Shown here: positions 36,263-51,120 of the stretch, piece by piece
Numbering within the stretch: position 1 is the stretch's first letter
Layout: each line of letters starts with the position of its first letter
NCBI GenBank assembly: GCA_040954595.2
Contig: CM082576.2
Span: 10,850,001-10,914,000 of the forward strand
Direction of reading: 5' to 3'
Source: Balanoglossus misakiensis
Lineage: Eukaryota; Hemichordata
Length of the DNA: 64,000 nt
The notes under the pieces: model-generated
Database searches by the model: none
Told to the model about the DNA's origin: nothing
Seen by the model: only the letters and a program-made list of their open reading frames with translations
Program-made: the position numbers and the translations under genes

Positions 36263-38815
36263 AAATGTCCCCGCCACCGCACTCCAGCGCTGCGAGTTAT
36301 GATGATTTTCACTTCTCGGTCGACTGTAACACTAACATTGTGTTTCTTTGAATGACATTGCATATCACTTGTTCCGGTGCATACGTCACTGGGCGAAGTC
36401 AATATGCGTGCGCCGGAGGGAACGCGACAACGCCGTATAAACCAATACTTGCACTTCTTTGCATCCTTGTCAATTTAGAATTGGAACAGCACAACCTCTT
36501 GTTAGCCTCCAGTCGAATTCGGTGTCACAGATGTTACGGGAGACACGCAGCGTTTAAACCCGCAAAATTAAAAGGCGCGGCTTTCGCAAGAAATTGAGTG
36601 CACTCGCTTCAAGCAGCAACCGATCATTCTCCGTGATGTGAATGCAAATTCGCCGTCATCTTTTTGGCTCGCACGCTGTAAGAGTAAGTACTGTGTTGAC
36701 ATACACAAAGTGGCCTTTTCTTAATACATGAACTTTTAACGCAATTATTGCATCTGAGGCATACTGCTGCCACCTCTTACACAGATGAGCTGGGCGTGTC
36801 GTGTTCTCAAAAAACGCTCGAGAACATCAAGAGATACCCGAACAGTGCTCACAGAGTCTGTTTAGACTCAGTTCTCCTCCGTTGCCATGACTACGTCCGT
36901 AAAGTAAAGCTAAGTTGTTGAATATCACCTTTCATACCATGATTGCAATTTGCAACTGTGTAGATCGACATGGCAGCCATTGATAAAATGGGAGCGATAA
37001 GCGTATGAGCGCACTATTTCAATCTACAGCAGATTCCCAATCTTGCATGCTCCATAGACGGAGCTCGACATGGGCGAACCTGTGTAGTGTTGATAACAAC
37101 TTATCAGCGGCGAGTATTCGTTTACCTCGCATCGGTCGTGCACTGCATAGAACCACAATTCCGACGGCGATGGCGAAATGGAAACACTCGGGTTTTTTTT
37201 TTGAGAACCTTGACCCATCGCCAAATCAACCAATTCGATAATAAGGGGGCCACGTGACGCAAATTCTTGAAAGGTCGTGTTAAGAAATTAGACGGTAAGC
37301 ATCATAGAACAGTCACCGTGTCCAACACGACTCCGAGTCGACGGATGCGCGCGTCATACAGAAGCGAGACAACAGGAAAGTGTAGGTGTACAGGTGGAAT
37401 AATGCTGTTAATCGACTAATGGGGATATCAAGGTCTCCATATAGTAATGCTGCAATCACTTTCGTTCATCGTGCAGCCCCCACTTAATGGACAATGCAGT
37501 GTAAATAGAGACAGTTGCCAAATTTCACGTTCTAAAATAAATTCCTAACTTTATAATCTTTTATAATATTGTAAATCACTGTAAGAACCACCGTATGGTT
37601 GAAAAGATGACCGACCGTCAGAAACTCTCGTTTTAAAAAAACGTCAGCAGGTTCACGTGATGATATTATTTAAATGATGTGACTGGTTTTCTCACGCCCT
37701 TATCCCCTACACTACGAAAGGATGGGTCTTCTCACTATATATTCTGAACACACCTCTAGAAGCAGTCCATGAAAAGAAACGGAGCAACAGTAGCCATTAA
37801 CTAATCAACCAGTGATTGAGCAACTCATGCGCATCTATGGAAACAAATGGAACAGGTGTAAACCCCAGAGAATTGAATATAACTTCACTCATTTACCACT
37901 GATTGCGAAAAAATGATGGAAATGATACGTTTAATGGAAAATTCACTTCATCTATCATTTAAAAATGCCATTCGTGTCGTCAGAACACAAAGCTTGACAA
38001 TGGAGACACACTTAATGGTGATTTCCATTGAGTTTGTCTTGGTATATTTCCAGTCAGGTACTTCTAAACTTCAACTGAAACCGAAAATCCTACCGAAAAT
38101 CTCGGTCTCCTGTCAACATTTCAACGATCAGACGTTGATACGCGCACACTCCTTGTTGATGTTGGCACACAACACCGCGCAAAGGGTATTACTTCATTTC
38201 ACATTACAGCTAAATCGGCCACGGTGTTCGCATTGCGGCAACGTTACACCATCAGGGTAGATGGTATATAACGCAATGCATCTAATTAGATTTGACGACC
38301 GTGTGACACAATTAGATGAAATGAGGTTTGTGAATCCGAATAAATGGCTTTTATATAAATAGCGGTTGTCATTGGATACACGGAGTGGCTTTTTCAGCCG
38401 CAGATTGGCTTTTGATGTCCTTCGCGTCTTGTTTTATATATTATCAGACTAGATTTTACCGGCGTTTTTTTTCACTGTCTTGAAATATAAACAATCGGTC
38501 ATTCACTTCAAACGTCGCGGCCACTACTGTTAACATTGGCGAGTGGGAGTTTCAATCTGAAGCAATCTCATGTTGTGATTGTGTCAGATTGTGTTCAGAT
38601 TGTGTTCACTTCATCACCACAGCTCCCTACATATCGCTTTCAAGATTTAATCACAACATCAGTGATCTGCATGCTACAGGTGGTTACATTATGGTCGGAA
38701 AATTCCGAATCGGATTTGCGTGTGTGTTGGGTGAGCGTTCTTTTTGCTGGGCTGCGTATTTAATCTTCCGCCAGATTCAGATCCTCTGTCGACGGGTAGA
38801 GGTTACTGTTGACAG

Positions 38816-38856
38816 TTTCTTTCTTTCTTTCTTTCTTTCCTTCCTTCCTTCCTTCC
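38816..38856. repeat. (TTTC)n-(TTCC)n tetranucleotide repeat
   Basis: About 41 bp of pyrimidine tetranucleotide repeat that switches unit halfway. Intronic; the open frames across it encode Phe/Leu/Ser or Lys/Glu runs that are artefacts. Confidence 0.9.
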
Positions 38857-41800
38857 ATCACACTGTGTTGTGATGAAAGAGGACGATCGTAGTTTGCGTT
38901 TATTCCTTTGCCTTGGTAGCGATCCGACAAACTTTCAAATGGCCGGAACTGCGATGCTAACACTGGCGCTGACATCCAGTTGAAATTTCCGCCCGATCCC
39001 GAACAGATTCCGTATTCTATGTCACTTATGGCTCTCTGCATTTGAGATCAATTATAAATGTAGGTAACAGTGTCTATTTCAAAGCGTGCTTGTTTTTAAG
39101 TACGTATATACGGATTATATGCCTGTTCTGAATTTAGAGTTAACAAATATCAGACACATGACGTTCAAATCTAGACGTGTTAGGGCCTATTGTGTTATCA
39201 AGATGATGACCCACGAGTATCTCAATATATATTTACTGGGCGCTGCTTTCATCACAGTCGAGGTGATTGAGTGTTATGTAACATCTTGCATCCCCCTGAG
39301 ACATGTACATGTATTTCTTTTTTTTGCAATTAATCATTCGATCTAGAAATGCCTACCGCACGAAGTATCACACTATCGATGTGCTCTGCAATAGTTTGAA
39401 TCGAACGAGCATTTAATGCTGAAATCAGATCAACAACTACACGGCCGGGCTTTGTGACACGCAGGTGTATTATTTCACGGGGATATGATGTTACATACTG
39501 ATTTTGCCGAAGGTTCTGTGCATAGTCCAAAATAGTCACTTACGTGGCTATACGTTTCACGCAAAAGCGTTGCAAATTCATGATGTCTCGCCTGAGGAAA
39601 ATGCGACATTTGCTATAGTAGTTCGATCCAGTGTACCTTTTACGGGGACTTGTAGGTAATGGTTGATTTGACGACAATTACCTGTCATCGTGTTATTTAA
39701 CACGGCATGCCTTGGAAGCAAGGCAAGCGTTGCTCTGGCAACCGATAATATGGTAGCGTGTTCAATCTGTGAACGGAATAACAAATAGGCCAGGATAAAA
39801 TCCCCCGTGAGACAAATCAGTGTGTTGATGACGAGTCGTGAATTTTTTTTAATCGCCAGCTTTAGAAACGGGTAGAGTTCGGGAAGGTGTAGGCACATAA
39901 CCGCATAACTGGTTCTACGACTATCACGATCAAGTTTTGCACGGGTCCACCGCAGTTGACGAGAGGCTCCGTATTAAGGTAACTCGCGCCTCGAAAACCA
40001 AAGTCTTAAACTTAATTCAAGCAACTTTACATTACTCTCTCTTAAAATTGAGAATACCTAAAATAGGGGTACCCTTGCAACATTTTATATGAGGGAGCAA
40101 AATTGCCTCAAATTTGAAATTCAAAATGGCCGACAATCTATGTGTTAACTGTAAGGAGAATTGTTTAAGTAGTGATGTTTACTAAAGAAAACAAGACGGT
40201 CAACACCAGGCTTCCTTCTTTGTTTTGAAGAAGACTCGCCACACACTTCAACAGAGCAAAGAATTGAAAGGTCTGGAGGACTATCACTTTATTGAAAATC
40301 CGTCCTCGAGGCGCTCACTTCTATAAATGCCCGATCCGGCTGATTAAACAGCAGTCAGTGGACTGTATCTTGGATAACTCGTACTCATTCGCCACTCATA
40401 GGCACATATGGAACGTATCCACAAATGTACATAATGCAACTATAGGCTACCGAGGCTAAATTATCTGCTAAAAGTATCGGCTAAAACAGAGTTGGGTTTG
40501 ACCATCCGCACTTGCAGCGCGCGCCGTTACCATGGAAACGAAAACAAACTGCGCGAACAGAACAGGTTTAACAAGCAGCTTTTTGCGCAAACCAAACTGC
40601 GTTTTTATAGACTGTATGTCTGTTCCGCTCAACATTGTCACCGACGGCTAGGAAACGTGCTTCCAGTGGCTCCAGCCGAGTTTCATCAAACTTTTTCCCT
40701 TTCTGTTGCGAAGACATTTCTTTCTCACTTTAAGATGTAGTTAATTACCAGACCAAAGATATTACCGCACCCGTTTACGTTCAGAAAATAGTTTTACGCC
40801 GCGGTAAATTCCCGTTTGAAATCCCAATCACCTGCCCCTTTCACTAATTGGTTTCCTTCTTCCAACCGTGCGCTATCGAATTGAACGCTCTTATCCATAT
40901 CCTCACCCGCAACGAACATTCTACATACACTAACACATTTAGTTTGAATGTGTCGCCGTAATCCAGTTTGTCGACCATTTTGCTGACAGAAACAAGAATT
41001 GAAGCTGTAAAAATGTAATTTAGAAGCGCGGTGATAGTAAAATTGAACGAGGTTCGGTGTGAAAAGAAAAAAAATGAATAAAACTTCTATATAAGTCTTG
41101 AATGCGTGTACATTTCCCGCTATTAATAGTGAAAATAAACTCGGGCATTTCCGTTTCACAAGTTAACATTATTCCATCTTGTGATTATAAGTCAATCAAT
41201 GGCATTATTTGCATTCGCCAAATGAATGTTCCAAACAGGCCGCGTCGAATAGAATCATACTGACCATTCGTGCGCGTTCGGTAAGTGATTTGTTATAATC
41301 TACACCGGGTTAACAGATTGAAGAATATTTCTATAATCTATAAGAGTGGTCCTTTGGGCTGGTTTCCATTCCGCAGATTATAAGTACGACACATTAACCC
41401 AATACGCACTTGTAAAGAAGCCGTGAAATTAGATACACGCATGCGCCTGCGGTCAAAAATGATATGGCGATAAATGTAGCAGAGCGCGCATTTGATAATG
41501 CAAAAGGTCGAACATCAGAACGGGGAAAAACTACAACTTGAAAACACTCAGAAAACGAAATAGTGGAAGTGCGTCACACGTCTAGAACCAATGCTACTTG
41601 CCAGTCGTAATTTGACCGCTTAATTTCGCCCGGGCGAGCTACGGTTTGTTGCCATGGTGAAAATGTGAAAGAAAATGCGTGAATGACCATCATCATGACA
41701 TCTCTTCCGATAAAAACATTTTTGTGCAATTCATCGACATTCCTACGGCTATACTACGAGACAAAGGGGAGATCGTGACGTCATTACTTCTGGGGGCTAC

Positions 41801-44800
41801 TCTGCAGAAATGAAAACGTTTCAAATTGTCAATCAGCTGTCTTGCACGTTCGAGACGGCTACTCAAGACAGCTGCTGACGTCAGACATGAAATTATTTTG
41901 CTCTAACGATATCGAAAATTGCACGTGGCCCATAAAAGTTTGAAGAGCAGATTTGCATGCGTTACACAGACAATGAACTAAACTATTTTACATTGCGTAA
42001 AACCTGGATCGGGTAACACAACAGCCCAGATCTGCGTTAATTCGTCGGGAACGTCACAAGCCAAGCGGAGATGCCTTGTATAAATCAATATCTACTCGAA
42101 CAACACATTAATCAGGAGTATTGCATATTTAAATATTTAAATACACCCAGCAGTGCTTCGACTGTAGGCCTATGTAGTGGTAATACAATATCCATTAACA
42201 AGACGCTTGTAAATCTTTCTCTTAAATTTCAAACCAAGTTAGAAGCGATTTTCAAAACACGATGCATCGTTATGTAAACGCACCTGAAAGGTTTGATGTT
42301 AAATATAGAGTCTGGTTCCCGGTACGGTGCGAACAAAGTCTATTCTCGGTGATGATTTTAACTGCTCTGTAAACGAACTGATAATCAGGCTTACTGTACA
42401 GTGGGTGCAACAATTCTACCTACTTTAAAACAGCAAACGCATCAAATTTCTCGTGGGCAAGCAAACATGTGCATCACATGACCAGAAGTCGCATTATTCA
42501 CCAAGACGCTCATGTAAACTTGTGTATATCCAGTTTTCTGCGCGTGCTCGACATAACATACATAAATACATATTAAACAAGTTATATGCAAATTTCACAT
42601 ATAAATTAGTTTCTTTGAAGGTTTGGCAAATACTGGCGGTCTCCAGAGTTAATGTAGGCTAGAGCGCTTATTGAAACGGTAATAACATACAGATATTAGA
42701 CATAGGTACTTCTCCATGACGTTTGATGTTGGCGACCTTGGCTCTATATTGGCTGACATATAAATGCAACAACTACGTAGTTACGCCGCCGCAGTGCCGA
42801 TAAAATGTTTCAATAAGTCTTAACCATTCCATTTGATATTGCACTAGTTCGGCGGTGTATTTTATACACATTAAAATAGGCAGAGTCAATTTTATCAGAC
42901 CTGGAGTGATTAAACTTTGTCAGTCAGAATCATGACAACGGATTTCGACTACATCGGGGGTTTAATGTTCGTCAAGATTTTTGTTAATCCTGGTGAGTGA
43001 CAACGTCAATATGTATAGGTGACTTTGTTTTTTTTTATTTCGGAAGTACGGCATCCAAAAGAAAACGGGGCAACAGTTGGCCAGGTGATGAAACAGGCAA
43101 TGTACATTGTACGCACTGATCTATTCTCCATGGAAATGAAAAAAAAATGACAATACGGTCGACTGCCGTACGCAAATACGTCAATGCGGTTTGCCCGGGC
43201 TGTAGCCTATCAATTTTGAACGCGGTTAAGGCCTAATCATTATATTTTCATAAAAGACCCTACATATGAAAAGGTGGACACAAAAGGATTCTAGAGAACA
43301 TTCATTGATAAAATCTTATGTGCGTATGGAAGTCAAAGTACTTTAGCCTTGTATTAAAAAATACAAATTCATGACATTGATTGAGCATCCATCAGTCATA
43401 TTACATACGTCACAATATCATAACTCAACTTTAGAGATCAAAAGAAATCAAATAACCAAACGACGTCAGAAATGGGCGAGTTTGTCCCCTTTAAACATGG
43501 ATGACCCCGCCCCGCCCCCTTCCTTCGTCTTAATCCACGACTCCCTGGTTCAGCTGCCTCGAACAAAATGTGGAACGGTGACCTCTTCGCATCCTCTCGA
43601 TTTGTGTTAGTATCAAATTCAACTCCTTCAGGTATCTCCAGGTTTCAGTTTCTCTCGCCTTGAAACAGTAGCCGGTTCGTTTCCGACCAGGGATCGGGAA
43701 AGCAACGAACGCTGGAAACACTATGCTGCCAGGGGGGGGGGGGTGACTGAGGAACCAGCCCTGCACACAGTCTACCGCGGCGATGTAAACACTCCACACT
43801 TCGGTCAGTGTCGCCGCTTATTAAATCTGGCACTTTGGGTAAAAAGCTTGTCGTTCGCGAGTGCTTGCAGATGAATTGATACCGCGGTGCCAGTGCTTCG
43901 GATATGGTATAGCTTGGGAGGTTCGCATTGGGCACTGCATTCGAAATTCCTAAAATGCCCATAAAACCTATGCCCCTTTTCACGATCATTAGACACGACA
44001 AGCTGTCAATGATGAAAACGACGCTGTGAAAGACTCTTACTTGACTTTGAAAAATTAGGTTGGAAGTATCTGGTAACTTCCCTAGAAATGTCCATGCATG
44101 GTTTACAAATTGAACCACGATAACATATCGTTGGACATGTTTCTGTGATGTGTGGAAACGGTGACTATACAGGAATATTGTGACGTCTATAGCATGGTAG
44201 GAATACACTCTCAGTAGAATAACTCACGTATTCCTTTACTCACAGCGTTAACGTTACTGAATGATAAACCATTGATGTCTGTCACAAATCTATATTCCAA
44301 TACAGAATACATGTTACGTGTTGAAGAAATCGGCGTCAGTTGCATCCGCTGTGTATTTTTCAAGCTTTCACGTCAACTATAAATCTGTAAAATGGTCTCT
44401 TTTAATAGCGATTTCCCATTTGTTTTCCGTCGGCGTTGCGTTGTTAACGAATCATATGTCGTGTCGATAAAGCAGATTAGCTGCCTTCACCATACTTACT
44501 GACATATTACGGCGAGTCGCGTGGAACGGTTTACTTGACTACAACAGACATGGCGTGTGTGACGTCAACCGGGGGCAAGACCCGATTCTTATCAATCAAG
44601 ACATAATGCGACCACCTTATATAAAGTCATGCGCATGCATTCGTCATGATGAGCAACGATTATTTCGCGGGAAAATTATTCATCATGCTCTGGGGGCAAA
44701 CTAGTGGCTCGTTCTTACGGGGCCGTGAACCAACCCTGATTTCGTGCATGAACGCGTGCCGTGACTCGCGTCAAAAGTGTCCCATCTATTAACGCCAAGA

Positions 44801-47800
44801 AAAAAAAATCATTCGAGTCACAGCAATAGACGCCCTCCTTGCTAAAGAAGTTTGACCATAGACAGTAGAGGTTTGACATGCAGGTGTGTGTTGGTGTCGT
44901 ACAGAAACCGCCGGCTGTTGCAACTTAAAGAAAGGATCCCTCGAGAGAGCGCTCTATTCCGCCTCGTTTTTTCACCCTCACAGTCATAATTTACAGAATC
45001 TTGGACGTTATCAGACGCCATGACACGACCAAAGGTCGTCGTAACCAGACAATCTAGATTAATTTGCAAAACTTGAGGTGTTGTTGAAATAAAACATCAA
45101 TAATTTGTCGGAAAGTCACACGCTCTGAAAGGATGGAGGCAGAAGCCCCCCCCCCCCAAAAAAAGCAAAAATATGTCGAGCACGTCAATTGTCATTTCGC
45201 ACAGAGCTTTCCATATTCTCTCCTTTGATTGGTCAATACGGGATCACGGGGGCTTCTTGAAAGTTAATCAGTTTCTCCGCGCGCTTGCAATTACAGAATA
45301 AACGTCATGCGGCGCACAAATTGTTATAATTAAGAGAGCAATGATGGATTATGTTTAATAAACTCGTACTTCATCAAAGAACCATTTAAGATGCATAATA
45401 TGTAATTGGAACGAGATCATTGGATATTATTAGCACTACAGTTACATGTACACTCTGGTCATCGCGTTTCGGCTAGCTCGACAGACTAATCTGTGGTTTG
45501 TAGAGTGTATCGAAATTCAAGACGATTACGGTGTTGACGTACCCTGATTAATAAATCGCGAAATTAATCGATTGAAATATAAAAAGGAAGTTTGCCAAAA
45601 GTTCTTGACAAATAGCTGTTATTTTTTTAATAGAAAATGACAAATTAAATGTGGTCTGATCATGAAACGATTAATTATTTTTTTTGTTAAAACATAGACA
45701 ACATGCTTCAGGGAAGTTTAAAATGCGGCTTAAGCTTATCTTTCGAATCGACTTTAATGAAAAAAGTCACACTTTAGTTATTACATTCACAGTAGTCGAA
45801 ATTAGGGTTTAAGGGTAATTAATTTCGCTGAAGTTATATTTGAAGAATGCCCTGGCAATATCCAGTCGAAGACGCAATCTGATCTGACATCTGCCTCGAA
45901 GCACGCTCACTTGTTTTCGTTCGGTAAAGATCCGTAATGTAAATAACAGAAATAAGTGTTGTGACTCAAGTATGCTAGAATAAATGTATATTAATATCTC
46001 ATCACGTTTTAACGCAAACCTGTGGGGAATTAGCGATCGCTGTCAATGGACTGGAATTGCACATTGCGACATCTCGCGACACTTGGTTACTAGTAATTGC
46101 CATAGCAACGGGTTGTTTTATGGGTTGTTTGTGGTTTGTCCTGTGTCACGTGAGAATGTCCTCCCATATAAACTGCCTAGCCACGCGAGATCTCGCGGAG
46201 TCCCGTACAGTTCGGGAAATGGTCTATTATCGCTCCGGTTTTATATTCCTCCTTGTGCAAGATGATGGATGTCATGCACGTTTAACCGATCATTCCTACT
46301 GTAGATAAGCGTCAACCACACAGGCTTGGAAAACGCAAAGTACACAAACCTATAAATCAATGAAGTACGTGTGAATCGTCGTCTGAGCTGAGCACGGGGG
46401 GAAGGCCATTAAGAATTCGACGTTATTCTGCGACAATATAATCTCTGCGTACAGACTGCATAAAGTCAGCCACTAGGAGAGACATTTCGATTGCCCTAGA
46501 GGTAACGCGCGCCATGCGTATACACCTTTTCAGACGAGGATACATGGTTCTTGAGTGAAACGGTGTATATTAGCGTAATAATCGTGGGGTATACATTTCG
46601 TGAAGTTTGATTGATATTTTCGACGTAGTAAAGGTATCCCCATGAATACTAGTTTAAAGGACTCGGTTGTGACTTATAGCGTTTATTTATTAGTGGGGCG
46701 AGAGGAAAGTTGAATTAGCGTGCGAGGCGGATCATTTTTCTTTCTTTCGTCTCTCGCCTCTGCTCATAAATACACGTTAATAGCGGGTAGCGTCGACCTC
46801 AATGCGGGTCATCTGCCTGCTGTAGGGGGAATATTCTCATCAGGGGCGCTTTACTGAGACTGCCCCCCCCCCCCCCTTCCATTTGGTCGGCATGTTAATC
46901 TACATCCGCTTAAATTAGTTCATCTCAGATCCGGGTCACACCGCGATATGCGCGCCACAGAGAAGCATTTTTAATACAACGTGCGCGCCAATCATCAAAT
47001 TTGATCGCATAGTGCGCTGTATTCAGTTTTACTCATTTACCTGTTTATTTAGAATACACAGCCAGCCATTAGTCCTTCTAGCCGCCTTATTAACAATCAT
47101 CGCCGTCGTGTGGTTTTTCGCCGTCATAATTTCAAGACATTATTGTGTGTTCCTCTTTCCAATCAAGCCCAGTTGATTGCATAAGAAATTAGTCTGTCGA
47201 ACCACGCAGCAAGACTCCAATGGAGGGCTTACAAAACACATGATTATCTGCCCGTGAGGACTGTATACGCACGTTTGTCGTGAATGCTACAGTTTTGCGC
47301 GTAATAATCTAATATTAACAAGAGAAACTGTGGATTTGCAGTGAAGTATTCTACCTGTCTGCGGATAACCGTTAGTGTCACCGATGAAACGTGCCACTGA
47401 CACAAAACAAACTCGCCGTAGAGCGAGTCCGATTCAAACGTAAGGCAGATGACTACTAAAACGTTAGAATATTGTCATTTTTTCTGATTTTGATTTATCA
47501 GTGCATGGTAAAACATATATACAGAGAAAACAGGATGTCCCCACTGCTACTTTTTCAAGCAAGGGGTCTCAAATTTTGTGGAAAATGCTGAGTCAGCACT
47601 TTTCTCGCACTCCGACTGCTAGTATAGTTTTCCTATCATTGTGGAAATATCTGAACAGATCTATCAAAAAACCAAGCGCGGTGACACTACGAAACCAGAG
47701 ACCCCAAATCACTTCCATCACACTTCCAGGTAAATCTAACGTGAAAATGGACCCAGTCGGACAGGGCATACCCCCGGAGACCTCTTCTGATAGGAGGATA

Positions 47801-48257
47801 CCCCCGGGGGCGGGGGTTAATGCAGGAGACGTTAGTTACGCTCATCTTTGCCTCTACGATCTGAAAGACCGAAAGCAGAAGACTGATATAAGGCATTAAA
47901 AGTAATGTGGATAGCGTCAGACTGAGGCGTGACGGATATTTCTGTCTTTTACCTCTTCTCGCCATTAATATGCCCGAACACGATACTCTTTGCTATCCTG
48001 TGACTCCTGACTGCGTGTGAGATCACCCGTGATATGAAAGCAATTATTTGAGTTCTGATACATGTGGCTGTTTCTTCCCTTTCCCCGCAGGAATGAAATG
48101 ATATCACCGTGAAAATGGTTTCGTCTAATCAGATGACATCTAGGAATCTAAACACACATTTCTATGGTAACCGTTTTAGATACAGTGTACCAGTCCAGTA
48201 TCTTCTGAAGGACATTAATACAGTTTTATTTTATTTTTTTACTTTTGCGTGCATGCT

Positions 48258-48303
48258 TTCAAAATTCCGTCAGACAACCGTTCAAAATTCCGTCAGAAAA
48301 CCG
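48258..48303. repeat. Two-copy tandem repeat, 23-bp unit
   Basis: Two adjacent copies of ttcaaaattccgtcagac followed by aaccg, differing at one base in the second copy. A recent small tandem duplication in globin intron 1. Confidence 0.85.
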
Positions 48304-49489
48304 TCCGAGAAGATGCGCGATCGCTGTGTATCTCACAACTCGCTTTTTGAGGACACTATAATCTCCGCGATCCACAAAAGAGCGTTGACCGAATATCTTT
48401 TGCTAAGAAAGGTGTTCTAAATCGCTGTTAGTAGTATTCATCCGACAGTTTGATAATTTCAATCACTAATTTACTGATATTTCCGCAATATATCGGGTAA
48501 AAATAAAAGACTGAACAACTCTGGATGCACTCGGTATGTGTATTTACAAACCGCCTCCGCCGCGCCGCGCTGAGAACAGAATGAGGACACACGGCACACG
48601 CGCCCTTGGTTACAAAACATAACCTTTATGCTACCTGGTAAGCTGCCATTTGTAACGACTGATCGACTTCCATGAACACAATTTCCCCCTGGCGCCATCT
48701 TTATGAGAAAGGCCATCAAACGAGTGAAATCTGCCAATGCATGTTGAGGGTTGCATGGCGACTGCCCGAGCTACATGCACGTATCGAGGAAAAAATAAAC
48801 ACACATGCACGTGGGATTGCGGTACCTGGTAATGTACACGTTCGGGAACACAGGGCGCTATGATCGTGGGAAGGCGATCATTCATTTCTGGTTTTTAAAA
48901 AAAACTCAGAGTGGCGCCGAGCTTTTTTCTTTCAACGAATCTTTCCCCTTTGATGACTGCTCATACCTCAGTGTGGCAGTGATTCCCCGCATTACAAATT
49001 GCGAGCACCCTGTATTGGCTCAGCTGTTATTGATGATTGACAGTGTAAAATGGTGTTTTAGCATGGACTTTACGATCACCGCGGGCGTTCTGTTTAAGAA
49101 CAGGGCCCAGGAGTGCATTAGCAAGACAGCCATAATAAAACGTGCATCATCAAAAACGAAAGGCATGCAGGATTACTTTGCTGTTATGGATTTTCGATAG
49201 AACTCGCGGCGGACAATAGACAGGTGTTCCAAGATGGATGTGCCCGGTGACCTTCCGGGAATCAAACTTTCATTCACTCTCATACACCGCCGCGCCTCTC
49301 CCTTCACGTCCATGCAAAGTGCTGCATTCCTATCTACTAAAAGCGTTGTATTATTCCGTGACAGGAACATTGAGGTAATTTAATATCTTTAGACGAACCT
49401 GTTTTAGTAAGGGCGCAGCTACTTTAACCTTCTGTAATACGCACATCGACTGACACAATTTCGCGCTATTCAGGTTACTGTTCGTTGAT

Positions 49490-49490
49490 C

Positions 49491-49574
<84 letters not shown>

Positions 49575-49645
49575 GTCTGTCTGTCTGTCTGTCTCTCTGT
49601 CTGTCTCTCTGTCTCTACATATTTTCTCTCTCTCCCTCTCTCTAC
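49490..49645. repeat. (CTAT)n-(CTGT)n-(CT)n microsatellite
   Basis: About 21 units of CTAT, then CTGT/CTCT units, then a CT-rich tail. Pure and long, so probably length-variable. The Ile/Tyr/Leu/Ser frame across it is an artefact. It lies in globin intron 1. Confidence 0.95.
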
Positions 49646-50559
49646 ACTAATATTACTACATAATATATAAATCATACATTAGAAGCAGCCTTGATGTATT
49701 TTTATGAGGTACTAACCTTTATGATTTTTATGGCTTTTGCGCAATACAATATTAATTTTGATTTAGCTAGATTCGTGTAGTGTTTTAATAATTCATATTG
49801 TATTTGTCTCGAAACATGTATCAATCTGACTAATGTATTTATAGCATTGGCGTTATGAATTTATGTATCTCGTACGTGAGAAACAATAATGTTAGGAGAT
49901 GTGCTCATCGCTTGCATATAATCTACATCTATGCGTCTCAACGCCCTTTATCATGTTTATGAGTTGCGTGTCCGACATTCTGAAGGCTTTTGACCTTGCG
50001 AGTCACTGCCGTAACGCCTATTCATTTGGAAGTCTTGACGTGCGAATCATGTCAAGGGAAGACTCCATGTTTCAACACTATACGAGTAGCCTCTTGGTGA
50101 TTGACCGATGTCGACACGTTCATCGCATTCCGTCAAGAATCGTTTTCCTCGTCTTGATTATTCCGGTCGATTTTGTTACGACGAGAAAATCGATTGAACG
50201 CCGGTCACAGAGACCGAGTTCTCGAATGCAATCGTCATGCCAAGCCCCCAGAGTTTTACGGTACAGGTGTACACGCTTATGGGCGTTCCTTCACTACATC
50301 ACAGGATTTCGTTGGCAAAGAATGCGTTGCACAGCACTTTGCCATCGACGTGACCAATTAGACAGAAAACAGTGGATTAATGGCAAGCTTAGTATGCTTG
50401 CTTTCAATTGAATTGCTTTTAATTGATAACGCTACACCATTCTCGAGATTAATTACTATACGTAATGAAAAACATAAGCTGAAACCGTCTTCGTATGCAA
50501 TATCCCATTACACTCTGATGCGATCAGTTTGATCCGCAAACCCCAATCGCGGACATGAC

Positions 50560-51120
50560 TCTTTAATCAGTCACTGAAAAGGGGATAAAAGCGGCCAAGC
50601 TTTATTAATTTGCTAAAATCTCGACAAGATGAAATGATCCCACTGGGCGTAGGTTCAGAGATCGATAATTAATTGAGCGACCAAGTGGGAAACTTTGACT
50701 AATTTATTGAAGTCAAATATATGAGCAATTACAGTAATTAGAAGTGATCACACAGGGGGAACTTATCGAGAGAAATGGACAATACAATTACAGAAATCGC
50801 GGTTTACGCTCCCCGTCAGCTCCCAGTTTCAGCTAAGCTTCACGCGGTGCCACTCTAAAATACCGCTGTACTCACGGTGACAGCCGTGATTTATTTTCCT
50901 ATTGTGAATTTTAATCAACCTGGTAACAATGAAGGTATTTGTTTATAATCGACTCTACACCTGCCAAAAGTGCCTCCGACGGAGAATCACGGTAGTCGGA
51001 TAATCAGATCAGAGAGTTACTGAATATGCTGCAGTTACTATCAATAATAATTACGCTCAACAAATCACTCTCGATGTAAGAGCCTCGCTAATAATTTACA
51101 GTAAAGTGATTTAAACTCTG
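50560..51120. promoter_or_regulatory. Candidate conserved non-coding/enhancer block
   Basis: AT-rich but not simple sequence. It has a dense set of homeodomain-type cores (gataattaattgag near 50664, acagtaattag near 50733, tgattaaa-like motifs) mixed with GC-containing words, and no open frame of note. The composition resembles developmental enhancers. This is judged by eye and no cross-species comparison was possible. Confidence 0.2.

Noticed and set aside
43645-44208. 187-codon minus-strand open frame in globin intron 1
   Set aside because: No family recognised, it crosses a poly-G/C run, and no convincing splice borders were seen. The KARETETWRYLKELN stretch is suggestive but isolated.
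49899-50411. 170-codon plus-strand open frame
   Set aside because: Random-looking Cys/Arg/Ser-rich translation with no start context or family match, inside globin intron 1.
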